Source: Paragonimus westermani (taxonomy: Eukaryota > Platyhelminthes > Trematoda > Plagiorchiida > Troglotrematidae). From it: DNA of 64,000 nucleotides. Within the stretch, counting starts at the first letter, position 1. The number at the start of each line of letters is the position of its first letter. The notes under the pieces were generated by a model. It was not told where the DNA came from. It saw nothing but the letters and a program-made list of their open reading frames with translations, and did not search any database. Positions 49,401 through 60,544 of this stretch are shown here, piece after piece. The stretch is from positions 137,179 through 201,178 of the forward strand of contig QNGE01000732.1 in assembly GCA_008508345.1 (NCBI GenBank). The letters are read 5' to 3'. Both the position numbers and the translations under genes were made by a program.

Positions 49401-49864
49401 GCAAAACAGACACCATGCTCCCGAACACCGTCTGTCGGGTAGCCTATCCAGTAGAAAGTGTACCCGGCGCCTGCTTCCCGCAACTTACCTTGGTCTGCAA
49501 GCCTTGTCTCACTCAAGGCTGCTACGTCGATTCCATACCGCCGCAGTTCCATCGCGATCAGGGCGGTGCGTCGTTCCGGCCGTTCTGTGGCGCTGCATCG
49601 ATCCAGCAGAGTGCGCACGTTCCACGTCCCAACCGTAAGCGTGTTGCGTCCACGGGCCTGTCTCCAGTTGGTCTTCTGGGCACTGAAACCTAGTTGAGCA
49701 TTATCTGCTCGGGGGCTCGTGATTGGGGGGACGTATGAGGGTGAGTGTTTGGCAGTAGCATGTTTTCGCCTATCCACCCTGCCATGTGCAGCAGATAGGG
49801 CGACCCGGTTTATCCTGCGCGACGGCCGATGCAGTATACTATTTGGTTTAGTTTGTATCATCAT
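46409..49864 (-). CDS. LINE endonuclease-reverse transcriptase with C2H2 finger
   Basis: This single 1151-residue ORF would nick target DNA and reverse-transcribe the element RNA there. An APE-type endonuclease spans about residues 76-335: WNVRT with N82, SET with E119, YGPT at 194-197, GDLN with D230 and N232, LDY with D299, and TDH with H326. The RT spans about 565-900: GEDGLPGEILK, DALIVPLFKGKG, YRGISLL, palm-A Asp D704 in VDFTKAFDSV, GVKQGCVLAPALFSLYL, and the catalytic FADD at 824-827. A connector contains LYGSETWTLY, LRRILGIRW and LRWLGHVRRM. The C-terminus is one classic zinc finger, C1120-x2-C1123-x12-H1136-x3-H1140, followed by a basic tail. All key residues are present with no stop or frameshift. 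The start at 49864 is the first methionine; a shorter start is possible. Similar ORFs are often annotated simply as endonuclease-reverse transcriptase, and I do not assign a clade. Confidence 0.95.
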   Translation of the reverse strand: MMIQTKPNSILHRPSRRINRVALSAAHGRVDRRKHATAKHSPSYVPPITSPRADNAQLGFSAQKTNWRQARGRNTLTVGTWNVRTLLDRCSATERPERRTALIAMELRRYGIDVAALSETRLADQGKLREAGAGYTFYWIGYPTDGVREHGVCFAVADRINGLMIGEPHGISPRMLSMRLRLGRGKCATFVSVYGPTMCHTDDTKDQFYDQLSATIRSAPVNDRLFVLGDLNARVGRDSVAWPGVLGPYGIGSVNANGDRLLHLCATHELAITNTRFQLDASDITTWTHPRSGHHHLLDYVIVRQRDIREVRITRVMRGAECSTDHRLVRTKLFIHVRKSVYCRSFGQRQKLDIRRLENFETKAAFQRAVVARLHNAPVPTTPEGMWQQLKKQIMVAATETIGVERKKRPDWFDDNNVAISNLVREKNAAFATCTMDPGNGAKKTRFRNIRRQLAERVRGIKDNWWRKQGERMQGFADRRQHKEFYDSLKAIFGPSIQSTKALVDVDTGCSCSQPEDIMGIWRKHFGSLLNRPTTIDWATVNSLPQQDVKSSLALAPDLLELQRAIGQLRNGKAAGEDGLPGEILKNGGPALERALLQLVHSIWEHEVMPQDFKDALIVPLFKGKGSKQCTDSYRGISLLSCAGKVLARILLNRLNASVLEMNVPEEQCGFRSSRSTIDLVFAARQLQEKCRERNQPLYALFVDFTKAFDSVNREALWTVLGKFGCPGKFVNMVRLLHAGMKAKVQSCGSTSDDFDIVTGVKQGCVLAPALFSLYLTAMVTVAFQNSGEDGVEVEYRTDGRLLNIRRFGASTRLQTSRMRMLLFADDSALLAHSEEELQRLATAFASAASKFGLDINTGKTYSFFQPSPGGGAACVPPPEIRIAGDTVNGCGDFCYLGSNLSTDLSVDRELRARVAKASAAFGRLERRVWKNHSLKMATKLCVYRSMVLSILLYGSETWTLYQRNVSYLSRFHVQCLRRILGIRWSDMIPNTEVMRRADMDGMEAMLMLNQLRWLGHVRRMGDDRIPKQLLYGQVKSGKRNPGGQKRRYQDVVQVSLSRCNIDFRCWEDLALNRTAWRNTVRAGVRAFNEQLLRGRERKRAVRKGTIGAIGRGDVTIWRCDVCGRECAGRLGLVGHQRTHSTPSAKRRRVR

Positions 49865-49975
49865 TGTAAGTATGGGCTTCGGATACTACCAGGACGCCCA
49901 GACCTGTGCAGGAGGGCGATTAGGGCCCTCAACCAAAGCCTTTGGCTAAAAAGCCTGAACTGCAAGGCAGCAGCT

Positions 49976-50007
49976 GTCTCTCTCTCTCTCACACACACAC
50001 ACACACG
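49976..50007. repeat. (TC)n(AC)n compound microsatellite
   Basis: TC units are followed by AC units inside the LINE 5' UTR. On the LINE strand it reads GT then GA. Confidence 0.9.
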
Positions 50008-50334
50008 CAGACGCGACAGCATCAAACACCACTGTACACACGATCCTAGCAACCAGACACAGTCAGTCCAGGCAGAAACAGGCACCTTCCCAACGAAGCC
50101 ACAACGAAGCCACAACACACAGTCTCCACGCACAACAAACGCACCCATCTGCTTTTTGTCTGGCTGCTCCCCATCGGCCAATCTGACAAGGTTGAACCCG
50201 TAAGGACCGAAGTCCTAGTCAGCACAGCCCTCCGGATCAAAACAGCACGCAAGCCTGACCACCACGCCAAGGTAGCAGATACACACCCCCACGCACATGT
50301 TCTCAGCCTTTTCTCGGACAATCGATTACCAGTG

Positions 50335-53300
50335 TAATTTCTTCGAAGTAGTTCTTTGTATTTTGGTCAGCTAACTTGGTCCACAGACTGTAACAGCAAA
50401 CTGTGGTTAAACTCGCCAAATTAATCGGACTTGTGGACTTGTGAAGTTGTATCGAAGTAAGCAGTACAGCCTTAGTATTGAATGACTACTGGAGAAACTT
50501 CATCTGGATTAATTTCCTATTGATTTCCCATATATCCGTCCCACCTATTTTAACCGAATTTTAAATATATAAAGCATTGTTGTTTGGTTACCGGAGAGAA
50601 GTCGCATTTAGATGTGACTTAAATATTGAAAACCTCGTCACCGATGATATTCCGACCGATGGCGGGTACCAGACGGTCATTTAACTGTGATCGCAATACC
50701 AAATTTTGCCACAGTCCGAAAATTCTGTAACAACATTAGTGGATTCCAATTTGATCAGTCTCATTGTGGTAATGTATACCGTAGGTAATTTAATGGATTC
50801 CGCTTTCTGAAGTAGAATGGTTACGTAACTGAGTGCAAATGTGAGAGTTCTGTGCATCTAGAGTGGTTAACAAGCCCAAATGGCTGTACAGTTGATATGT
50901 GACGAGTAATGCAGTTAATTTCATCTGTTCAAATTCGGTAAAATTCCAGGTTTTTTAATGTAGGGTATCTTTTAACTGATGGACTGTATCGCGTTCCTCA
51001 CTGTAAGTTATATTGACCCGAGAAAACACAGCGCAGCAGTTCCAGTTGATCCACTGACCACCAGATTTAAGGAGTTGGTTTACACAAAATCAGAATTAAC
51101 TAATCTCTGCTGTTCCACACTGTGCCCAATGAATAATTGACAAACTAGTCATGATGCCCAGCTTCATTGCGGGCTGGTTTGTGAATACATGTCTATCTAT
51201 TTGACGGACCGGCGACGAAATCATAACGGCCAGCCCTCCAAATGAATAAATATTGGCAACCTGCGAGGTATACATCTTTGCCCTCATTCCGATGCTTTTT
51301 AAATCATTCCGGTTTACTTGGGGGTTGCGGTGTACTTTAAAAGAATAAGGCTCTGAAACGCGATCATGGCATTTCTCCCTTGCAAACGAAGCATACTGAG
51401 TCATTGCGTGTATGTTAGCATGTCATTTTAGTCTTTGTAAGACCGTCATGAGTTGGAACTGGTTGTTCTTTATAACTCTTAATGTGTGTCTATTTCAATG
51501 GAAGCGATCAGAAGTAGTGTAGATTAACTAACTCGAACAGGCGGTTACGTGACAGAACTTCATTCCTGGCCAATATTTAACTGTGTCTTGTCATCGGATT
51601 CCAAATAAGACGACGTTGTTGCATTTTTTGAGTCAACGATACGTTGTTCGAAGCGAAATGGTTCACTGGTAACTTGGAAAAACTTGGCATTAATATTATT
51701 CTAACAATTGCCAACTCCATAGGGCCTGTCACTCATTTCGTTCCACGTGACACACTAGCTTTCTAACCTGTTATATGTTTATCGTGCTTATTGTCAGTTG
51801 TTTGAATCAATACAATATTTCGTCCTCCCGTCCATTGCCTTCTGTTTTCACATGATGGTTGATATTATAGCCTAACTGTGGCAGGATTTATTTTAGCATA
51901 TTATAGGCATTGATTTCGCTGGAAATTGTCGGTCACTCACGAACAAACCTTTCGCAGATTATGTTGGAATTAGTATGGTGAAGTTTGCTGTGAACGGTCG
52001 CTGTGAGTCATTGAATATAGCTTGGTAACATTGTTCATTCACTTTCCGGTTCACCACACCTTTGCTGGGAGTGAACAACACTCAGAAGGTTTCTACTTGT
52101 GATAACGTTATCCCAGATACTGATTGCATCCTCACCCCTTCTGTAATGTGGAGTGCAAATTGACAGCAAGTCACTTCCGGTCTTTAAAGTAACCTGTTCG
52201 CTTTCGACGGTTACGCGGTTGTAGGCACAGAACGCCTCACATTTTGTAGAGCGTTGAACTAAGATTTTGGACTCTGGGTACAGAAACGAGTCACGAAAAG
52301 AAATGTACTGTTCGTAGAGTATACTGTAACAATTATCGTGCGTTGTCCACTAACAAAATGTCACTTAACTGGTACACACCGAAAACCCGTGAATTGTTGG
52401 TCATAATTTTACCACGTCCCACTGGTTATATTGAAAATCGCTAGGCTCAGAGTACCGATTTGTGTTGAATGTAACCACGATAACCGAAGTTGCAGCAATC
52501 TGGTCATTTCAGCATGTTTACCTGGAGGCTCACATTCCACTACGGACTGCTTTCATTCCAAGTTTTACGTAGAATCTGGCGATTTCTAAGAGTTCTGTGT
52601 TGTGGATTATAACAACTGAGCATCCGGACACCGACCTTACGAAGATCAGTGTTAACAATGTAAATAAGAACACTGACACATTTTCACACATTCTATGCGT
52701 CGGGTTATACATTGCTTATCTCGTCTGGAGCATAAACTTACTACGGTCACCCTTATTTAAATTGAAATGACATGTTAATTTCGTGTCGCTCACCAGAACT
52801 CCCATATACGTCGATCTCCTCAAACTGAACTGGCAACGATTGCGAAATAATGATTCAGACAACTGATGTGACTATTGCTAATCAACGTTTTCTGTCCAAA
52901 CGCAAATTGCTAAACATGAAATTAGTTGAACACACTAAGCTGTGGTATATTTTGGTCATTTAACCTGGACATTGTTGAAAATTCGATTGCCAGTCTACAG
53001 TGGCTGGAAACCTCAGCTGTCACCATCATGAAGATAGATGTCAGCTACTAACCTATGAACTCCTTTTATCCTACTGAGCGTAAACAATGAGAAAATTTGA
53101 TGTGGAATGCAAACTCGTGAAGACAATAAACAGGGTGGAGAATTCAAGTGAGGTCATAATGTCCGTAAGCCACTCTAACTGTTTGACTGACTCAAAACAG
53201 GTACTCAACGGATGAAACCCGATTGAACCAGGGCTTGATTACCCTCTTGATTTACAGAAAAGAATTTGACGTAAAACGCTCTGAGTGGCAAGCACTATAC

Positions 53301-54985
53301 CCGGGAGTTTAGTTTGCCTTCTGGTGATGAGGAAACATTGCAGAGGGTTTGTTGGCTTGTTATGTTTTCCATCGGATGGTGGGACTCGTATAGATTGGTC
53401 ATAAAAAGACATTTCTTCTCGGATGAATTTGTTCAAGTCAAGAAATGTTAAATTCCTTATGTGAAACAGACGGTGTAGTGACATATTCTCGTACGTTTCA
53501 CAGCTCACCGGCTTTTTGAAATTTGCCAACGCCGTACAACATTTGCAGTTGTCCGCGCTTTTCATTTATGGTTGGAAAACTACTTGGACACCTAGCATAC
53601 GCTCTTCTAGCGATTCGGGTCAAACCAAGAAAAACATCAAGCCGGTAAACATCTAATAAGTGTAGGGGGCGTTGATCACTCTGTTCTGTAGAATTTTTCT
53701 CTGTTCTGTCTTTTTCTGTACGTCTCAAGTCATCAGTTGCAAGATCTCATTACGGTGGTTCGGAAACTTTTGAAAATTAATAACATAATATCCTGATTTT
53801 ATTACTCAAAACGTGTACATAGCTTGCAAATTTGTATCACCAATCAGCATGATGTACTTTAGAAGTCGTTTGGTGAAACACCGGTCTCCATTTCAGCTCT
53901 CCCAGTCGTTTACAATTGCACACTTTTGACGCACAGTAGATCTGAAGGACAGAACCCACCCAAGGAATAACCGGGTTTGTTTCTACTGTAGATCAGGTCC
54001 ATATTTGAGGATATATCTTGAGAAGTGAGGACTCTTCAAGCTGACCCAAATTTACTTTCTGACCGCGTATTTCCGGTTTACTTTTTACCATTATGCATGA
54101 GGTCTTTTACATTTGTGGATTCACAGAACCGATTTTCGTTTCACTTGTCAAATCAAATCCAGTTGGTGGTCGTTAACTTCCCTGCTCTATCGAATAAGCA
54201 CTAACTGAATACGGTGATGGTTTTGTGAAATAGCTCAGACTCAAGATAGACGAGCATTCACCTGTATCCTGGCTTAGCAGGTACGATTCGCCAGTATTAC
54301 ACACGGGCTCAGTTTGGGTATCAAACTAACTGTATAATTTTGCCCAGTTATCCTAACAACGTTCGGGCTCAAAATGACAACAGATTAAACCATGTCTTTA
54401 AGACAACGTGCAAGCACATCTAGATTTTGTCCCGTGCTGTCTAATTTGTAATGACGTATGCACAGAAATGAACTAAAATCCGTGTTTGTGCATGTGGATC
54501 CAACCTAAAATGCGATGGAGTATGTGCCTCATCTTGCCAGTAGTGCAAGTCCATGTCTCGATGGAGTAACCTAGTTTAAAATGTGAATGCACTGGATTCT
54601 GTTGAGAAACACCACGTAATTGACAGTGGTCACTATTGGAAACAGAGGGTGTTTTCACAAAATGAGCGGAGCAATGAAAGGCTCAAGTGGACAGAGAATT
54701 TGGGGATTATGGTTGTTGTTTTGGAGAACTTTTTAAAGGGTCTACGATATATTGGTCAAAATTTTTGTGAATGGATAGTCGAAACAGTAACAGCACTCTG
54801 AACTGTGTGAATACAAGTGGATTAAATAAAACTGCGCGGAAACGATACTCCTGACAACCTTCACAAACGACTGCGCCATGCACAAACATCAAGATGTACA
54901 AGACGATGACAACCAATGAAATCTCTCACCAATCCCAGCTAAAACTTACCTGGAGTGCAAACTGGTATTGCCAACAAAAGCCTAT
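50335..54985. other. No recognisable gene
   Basis: About 4.6 kb without a recognised domain. The 53239-53565 minus frame (108 codons) has no motif. Confidence 0.5.
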
Positions 54986-55065
54986 ATTCAAGTTGAACCT
55001 CACTTGCATTTCATCGCAGCGTTCACTTAAAGACAGACCTTCCAGTCGGCCTCTTTCGAAAAGAA

Positions 55066-55110
55066 ACACTAGACTCGAGTTTCGCTCTCATTAGAGCTCG
55101 TCAGTAGTGT
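55066..55110 (-). ncRNA. Type I hammerhead ribozyme, complete
   Basis: On the minus strand: perfect stem I ACACTA/TAGTGT, CTGACGA, stem II GCTCT/AGAGC with an AATG loop, GAAA, stem III CTCGAG and TC. The outer stem I pair is A-T here but G-C in the other copies, a change on both sides that keeps pairing. Confidence 0.88.
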
Positions 55111-55263
55111 GCATCCTTGCCACGACCGAGATTTGAACTGCGGCCACGCTTTCGTGAGGCAACCGTGTTGACCACTGCACCATTGACCTCACATTAGGCA
55201 CGACCGAACTATCAGAACTGAACGTTCAATCACTTTCGCTTGTGAGCAATGATCAGGTTGCCC

Positions 55264-55298
55264 GAGCTCTAGTGAGAGCTAAACTCGAGTCTAGTGCT
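55264..55298 (+). ncRNA. Truncated hammerhead remnant
   Basis: The 5' half of stem I and the CTGACGA box are missing at the dimer junction. GAAA has become TAAA. Stem III and the downstream stem I strand remain. It cannot be active alone. Confidence 0.8.
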
Positions 55299-55414
55299 TG
55301 TTTTCGGAGAATGCTGGCTGGAAATTCAATCTGAATGCGAACGCTGCGATCGAATGTGAGTGATGTTCAACTGGAGAATAAACCAAATTCCCGACTATCC
55401 ATCAGTAAAAAATT

Positions 55415-58400
55415 ATATATTTAAGCAGTTTATACCGACTCGCACAGAATCGAAGTTTTGGGCTCCTATGGTCGACGGCAGTAGTTAGTGATACATCTGA
55501 TGCATGTTTGCCAGTGGTGACTGAGAGTATTTTCCTAATGATTTTTGTGAGCTTTATTACGAGTCAAGTCTCTCTGTTGGTTGTCATTTTTTTGTACACC
55601 CACAAATGGCACGCAACATGTAGACCACAGATATGTGCGTGTTTGCTGTGAAACCAGTTGGGCCTTGGGAACGCACTTGTTTACAGACGGAGTCGAAAAA
55701 GGCGCCAATTAGACACCCTTATCGTCACCCGCTGAACCTAAAGATACTGGTCGCCGAACATTAGAAAGCACCTGTTGGTAATGCGATACCGGCTTGATGT
55801 GAAAACTGTATTCCGAGCTTTCTGTCTGGTATACAAATATTAGCGAGTGTAACCTGGTCAACAAACTGCGATTTTTAGTGGTAAACGTTTGAAAACTCGG
55901 GTAGAGTAACCTTCATGTTGTCTTTTAGTGCACAACAAGAAACGTTCTTGATCGGAAAGAAGAACTGGTGGAGTAATTTAGCAGTAGACATCCAACAGTC
56001 CAGAAGAGGTTACAAGATTAGTGCAGATGGCAGTTGGAAATGGCCCAGTTTTAGATACTCTAATAGTGTGTGAAGTGAGAATTGACAGTATGAATGACGG
56101 CCACTTCGTCATTCTCATCAGATACTTCTGATATTAGTCCACTTTAACACATGAGGCCAGTCAAATTTTGGTTAATTTTCTCAATTTGATATCTTCAATG
56201 CTGGTCTTTGGTCAACCACTGCTCCGAATCGTTATCCGTCATGTGATTTTAAGGTAATCCTAATGGGTAGTGCATTTGATTAGATAATTCAAATGAATCC
56301 TATTTGTCAAAAGCCTGGGCCTTAACCGGGTTTCAGTCAGTCACACGGACTACATGATATCACAAGTGTTATTTTAGATGAGCCACGTGGCTAGGCTGGA
56401 AGCCCACAAATCTCACACTTGGATTCGAGCGTCCACTCGGCCCCTGAGAAATGAGTTTGTAATTCTTTTACGGTCGTCAACATGTCAGTGGGTGCTGGCA
56501 CACCAGGAGCGCTAATTGAGGATATTTCTATAATGTGGTGCCATCATACTGTGCCGGTGTTGTGTCAATGCATCTTTTCAATAGGCTTCTAACCGTCACT
56601 ACCCAGGCATGAATGATTAGATTGCTCCATATTTCTTTCGGTACATTCTTTAATTCGACAAAGGAACTGAAGTTTCTGGTGCTTCTGTACACTTTTCAAA
56701 CCATTAATTGACGGAGGTGCTTAATTGCATTGTGAGCCAACCTAGATGTTCTGTCAATTTAAAAAGCTCACTTCTATAGAAAAACGATCATTACCTTTAT
56801 ACGCAAAATATATGCGTTTTTCCGTCGTCTTCCGACAAAACGACAGTTCTAGGCTTTCTTGATTCTCTCCGAATGCAGGAAGCAACCACAGGCTCTACAT
56901 TCTGATTACTGTTTTCAAAACCACAGTTCACCATTAGCTCGCCACACAGAAACACGTATGTCCTTTCCGCGGTCACGCCAATACTATTTCCAGACGTCTG
57001 GTCAATAGAAACTGAATTTTCCCCCCTCTAATTGTAAGAATGCACCACTGATAAGTCAAAGAAATTTCAAGTTCGACTGATTTTGAGGGTCATTTGAGTT
57101 TTTAATGAATCCGAGAGATCACTCCTTTCAAAGCATTATAAGCTGATAAAAGGGTTTCTAATGTTCACCAGAAATTCAGCTCAAAAGCCAACTTAATTTA
57201 TTTCACACGCTGTGTTGATAACGGAACGTTTACCTCGTGCTGTAGATTAATTAGATATCCTTCTTTTGTTAACCCCTTTCAAATGACGTGCTGTTCATGG
57301 GGTGTCGTTGTAGAGCACTTTTTGTAGTGATCTGCCACAGGTCTAAAGGTGTTGGTGCACATGCGAATCATTAAACATGTCTAGTCGCTGCTTCATGGCA
57401 TGCTGAGTATCTTGAAAACGCGAGTTCAACTCAGTGTCATCGCCTTATTCAATCTGAGTCGATAAACTCACAGGCAGCAACCAACCGTGGTCAGCCACGT
57501 GATTTTCGGTAAACGGATTTGCTTCTGCTCAGACAGGGGATCCGTAATCGTAGAACACTCTGAAACTGTTTCTGTAATTCTGTGATGGTCACTTTCGATA
57601 TTTTGGTGATTAAAAAGCGTTTTGTGAATTCAGGACGGAATGAAGGCCTTTGACATTATGAGAAAAAGTTACCGTAGACTACATAATGACAAAGATACCT
57701 AAAGTGTTCATATTCCTCGTTTAATCTTGTAGCGAAGTGCACACTACAAGGTGTAGTGATCGGTTTAGGTGGGAAATCGATTTTGGCTAGTGACAACCAG
57801 AGCACTGAGTGGAGTAGAGGCAATCAAACAGCGATTATGACATCAACATGCACGTCTGGAGGTGGTTTAAGGTATGAAGTGCAATTATGAAGGTCAAGAA
57901 TTTCAATCAGGTTCGCTCGTTTGAAAGATATGAATTGTGTTTTGAAAATAGTTGCAGCTTTGCTGATTACTATTTAACCTTGACAGTAAGAATTCCTTAC
58001 TGTCGGATCAAAGAGTTAGGTGATTTATTTAGTAGCTATTCATATCGATGGTTTGTGTTAACTGATTGGCTTGGGAACAGGACTTTCTGAAAACAGCCAA
58101 AGCAATTCCGAAAATACTCACGAATTCTCTTTTGGCCACTCCACCTGACGGTAGGAATTTAAGACAGTAAATGCAGAATTAAGATGTAAATCTTACGGAA
58201 GGTACACGATACGCAAGCTAAGTAAGTCCCGATTAATATCACCATTTTCAGCCGTTGCGTTGAAAACTCCTCCAGGGATAATTCTCATTTACACATTCAC
58301 TCTAAAGTAGTTTTTGTCTAACCGTCAGGATGATCAGCAAGTCAATCTTATTTAAGTAGGCCTGGTGACCGACAAACCCATCATCTAACTGAATGCAAAT

Positions 58401-60295
58401 TTCTCAAGCTAATTTCGTACAATTTCATCATCACAGTTCACATGAGTGTTGTATTAACAGAAGTGTTTTACACACTTCCCAGCGGTCGGTTTCCCCTGGG
58501 AATTGATCAACAATTACCAGTAGCACTTCCAAATATTTTATACGCTGATCAAATGTGGTAGTATTTCCTAGGTCCAACCTCAACAACAATCATCAATCGC
58601 AATGCGAATATGATGATATCCCGCTCGAACAGATATGAAGAATTGGGTTGGACTATCATTGGATTCTTTAACATCTAGGCAATCGATTTGAAAAGTGCTA
58701 TCCAGTTGGACACATGATCAATTGGCTATGTTCATCCAACACATTAAATGGTCACGTTATGCACGTGTGTGTCTGTGTGATTGTGACGGAAGTCACCTAC
58801 CTAGTAGCATGACCGAAACAACAAAACTGTCGCCTTCCGCCCCTTCTCGTTTGTACAAAAATTCCCACATGTACCTCATAAATTACGCGGTCCAATTATA
58901 CAAAGTACCGTTGTTCTCCCATTAAGCATCTGGAAGAAAGTCATGACGAGAGATGTCTGGCTGTCGGAGCAATCCCACTTTCCGGTCACCAAATCGCGTA
59001 GGATTTATGTGTGATCGGCGTTGCGGTGGCCAAAATTAAAAGTTCTCTTATGATTTTTGCACTGACTTGGACAAATGAGGTGGTGCACATGTTGCTGGAA
59101 GGTACCTCCGATGTCCACGAAAACCAAAGGTTGTTGCTTTCGGTGAAACTGTTTTCTGCAATAAATCAACCCCTGTCCATCGAAAGTGTATCGAGTTTGG
59201 TGACTAGCCGGTTTCAATGAAATCTGCGGTTAGTTCCGAGGAGTTAATTATGACATGGTTTGTTCGCCACGGTGCCCAAAGGGAAGGAATTTATGTGAAA
59301 TAATATAAACCTACATAGTCGACAAAGCTCAGTGTTGTGGACACCACTTCAAATTAACTATTCCTGAATAGTAAGGGATTTCTTACTTACATCACCGATG
59401 TGCTAATTACCGGCCCAGATTACGGTGGTTGTTGCTTCGGACGAAAACCGAGTCAGCGTGATCTACTATGTCGAAAATGAAGGAATCCACCATTGTTGCG
59501 CACTCGAAACCGATGGTTGGCAGGCTTCACCTAAGTAATGTTGAGCTAGAACTAGTGCCTGACTGTCTGTGTTCAGAAGAGGTTGATATAAACTGTATTG
59601 TTTCTCCAAAAACAGAAAGCTTTTTCCCAGCAACCTCTTCTTAAATGTGCAACCTACTCGAAAACAATCACAATCGTTTTGTCTCGATGGAACCGCTATA
59701 TGGATATATCTCATCGTTTTTTCTATGGAGCCCACGAATATAGACGAAATTCTAACAACCCCGCTTGCTATGTTAATTTACTGGATAGGGGGTAATCACT
59801 ACATGTCTATCCGTTGAAGTCGCCCATACAATAAAACCATATTTTTATGGTTTGGACGAATAAATAAGCAACTCGAATTGACTTAGGTTGACTGACTACC
59901 TCTTGAGATAATCTAACAATGCGAACGTTATTTGGAAGCAGATGTATCCAAAAGTTCATATGTGCAGGCTCATTTTAAAGCAAGGTTACCATAGACTTAC
60001 TGTCAGCCGAAGTATCCAGAATGAAATTTCAGTCTACTGTAATTTGTGGGTGTGGTGCAAGTCGAAAGAGGAGTTTGACCCAGAGTCCTCCGCGCCTGTT
60101 GCCGGAGATCAAGTGTGGGCATCCCATCAACGGGGTGTAGTCGAATCACAATATTTTTCGAGCACGCGAATTCTTTGTACAGGGAGTGTTTTACATTGGT
60201 TAGGAAAAAGTCGCTTGCTACACTCCGTCAGTGAGTTCCAGTCTTTCATCTCAGTTGACATTCATAGGACAGTCTTAATGTAAAGTGAATAGTTC
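55415..60295. other. No recognisable gene
   Basis: No domain or element was recognised. A small perfect hairpin lies at 57982-58004 (GACAGTAAG/CTTACTGTC, five-base loop). Confidence 0.5.
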
Positions 60296-60300
60296 GCAGT

Positions 60301-60540
60301 TCATAAAGGCCAAACGTTTATGCCAGCGAAGTTGTTTGGGACGTAAAACAGAAGCCTGTCCCCTAGAAACGTGCCCAAAGTACTGGTGACTGTAATCAGC
60401 ATTAAACATATGCACCGAATCGTTGACCAGATCGTTCCCTTAAAGGGAGGTGTTACGTTAAATATGACAGAACCTAAGGTAGCCAGGACTGATTCTGTAA
60501 GCTGAGACATGCCAAATCTATGCAGTGGTATAGAGATTAA
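60301..60540 (-). pseudogene. Possible PLE fragment
   Basis: The minus-strand frame has SVIFNVTPPFKGTIWSTIRC, which resembles RVYIELPFKGDYVMQQTSQR of the PLE region just before the GIY-YIG domain, and then LLFYVPN. Only this short run supports the call, with no nuclease motif downstream. It may be chance. Confidence 0.3.
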
Positions 60541-60544
60541 CAAT

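Larger units (their letters stand above)
46390..50330 (-). mobile_element. Apparently full-length LINE
   Basis: A single long ORF is preceded by a GC-rich 5' UTR (about 49865-50330) with a CA/TC microsatellite. The block is visibly richer in G and C than its surroundings, consistent with a recent arrival. The ends are approximate, and I did not find target-site duplications. The copy may be autonomous because the ORF is uninterrupted and both catalytic domains look intact. Confidence 0.85.
54990..55411. mobile_element. HHR-SINE inverted dimer 4
   Basis: The left arm (about 54990-55263, minus) runs from TTCAAGTTGAACC through ribozyme, B box and A box to ATCAGGTTGCCCGA. The right arm (about 55264-55411, plus) starts inside the ribozyme at GAGCTC and continues to CGACTATCCATCAGTAA. 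The junction therefore cuts the right-hand hammerhead. One arm is nearly complete and the other is 5' truncated. Confidence 0.87.

Noticed and set aside
53239..53565. 108-codon minus-strand frame considered as a PLE N-terminal piece
   Set aside because: No recognisable RT or other motif could be aligned to it.
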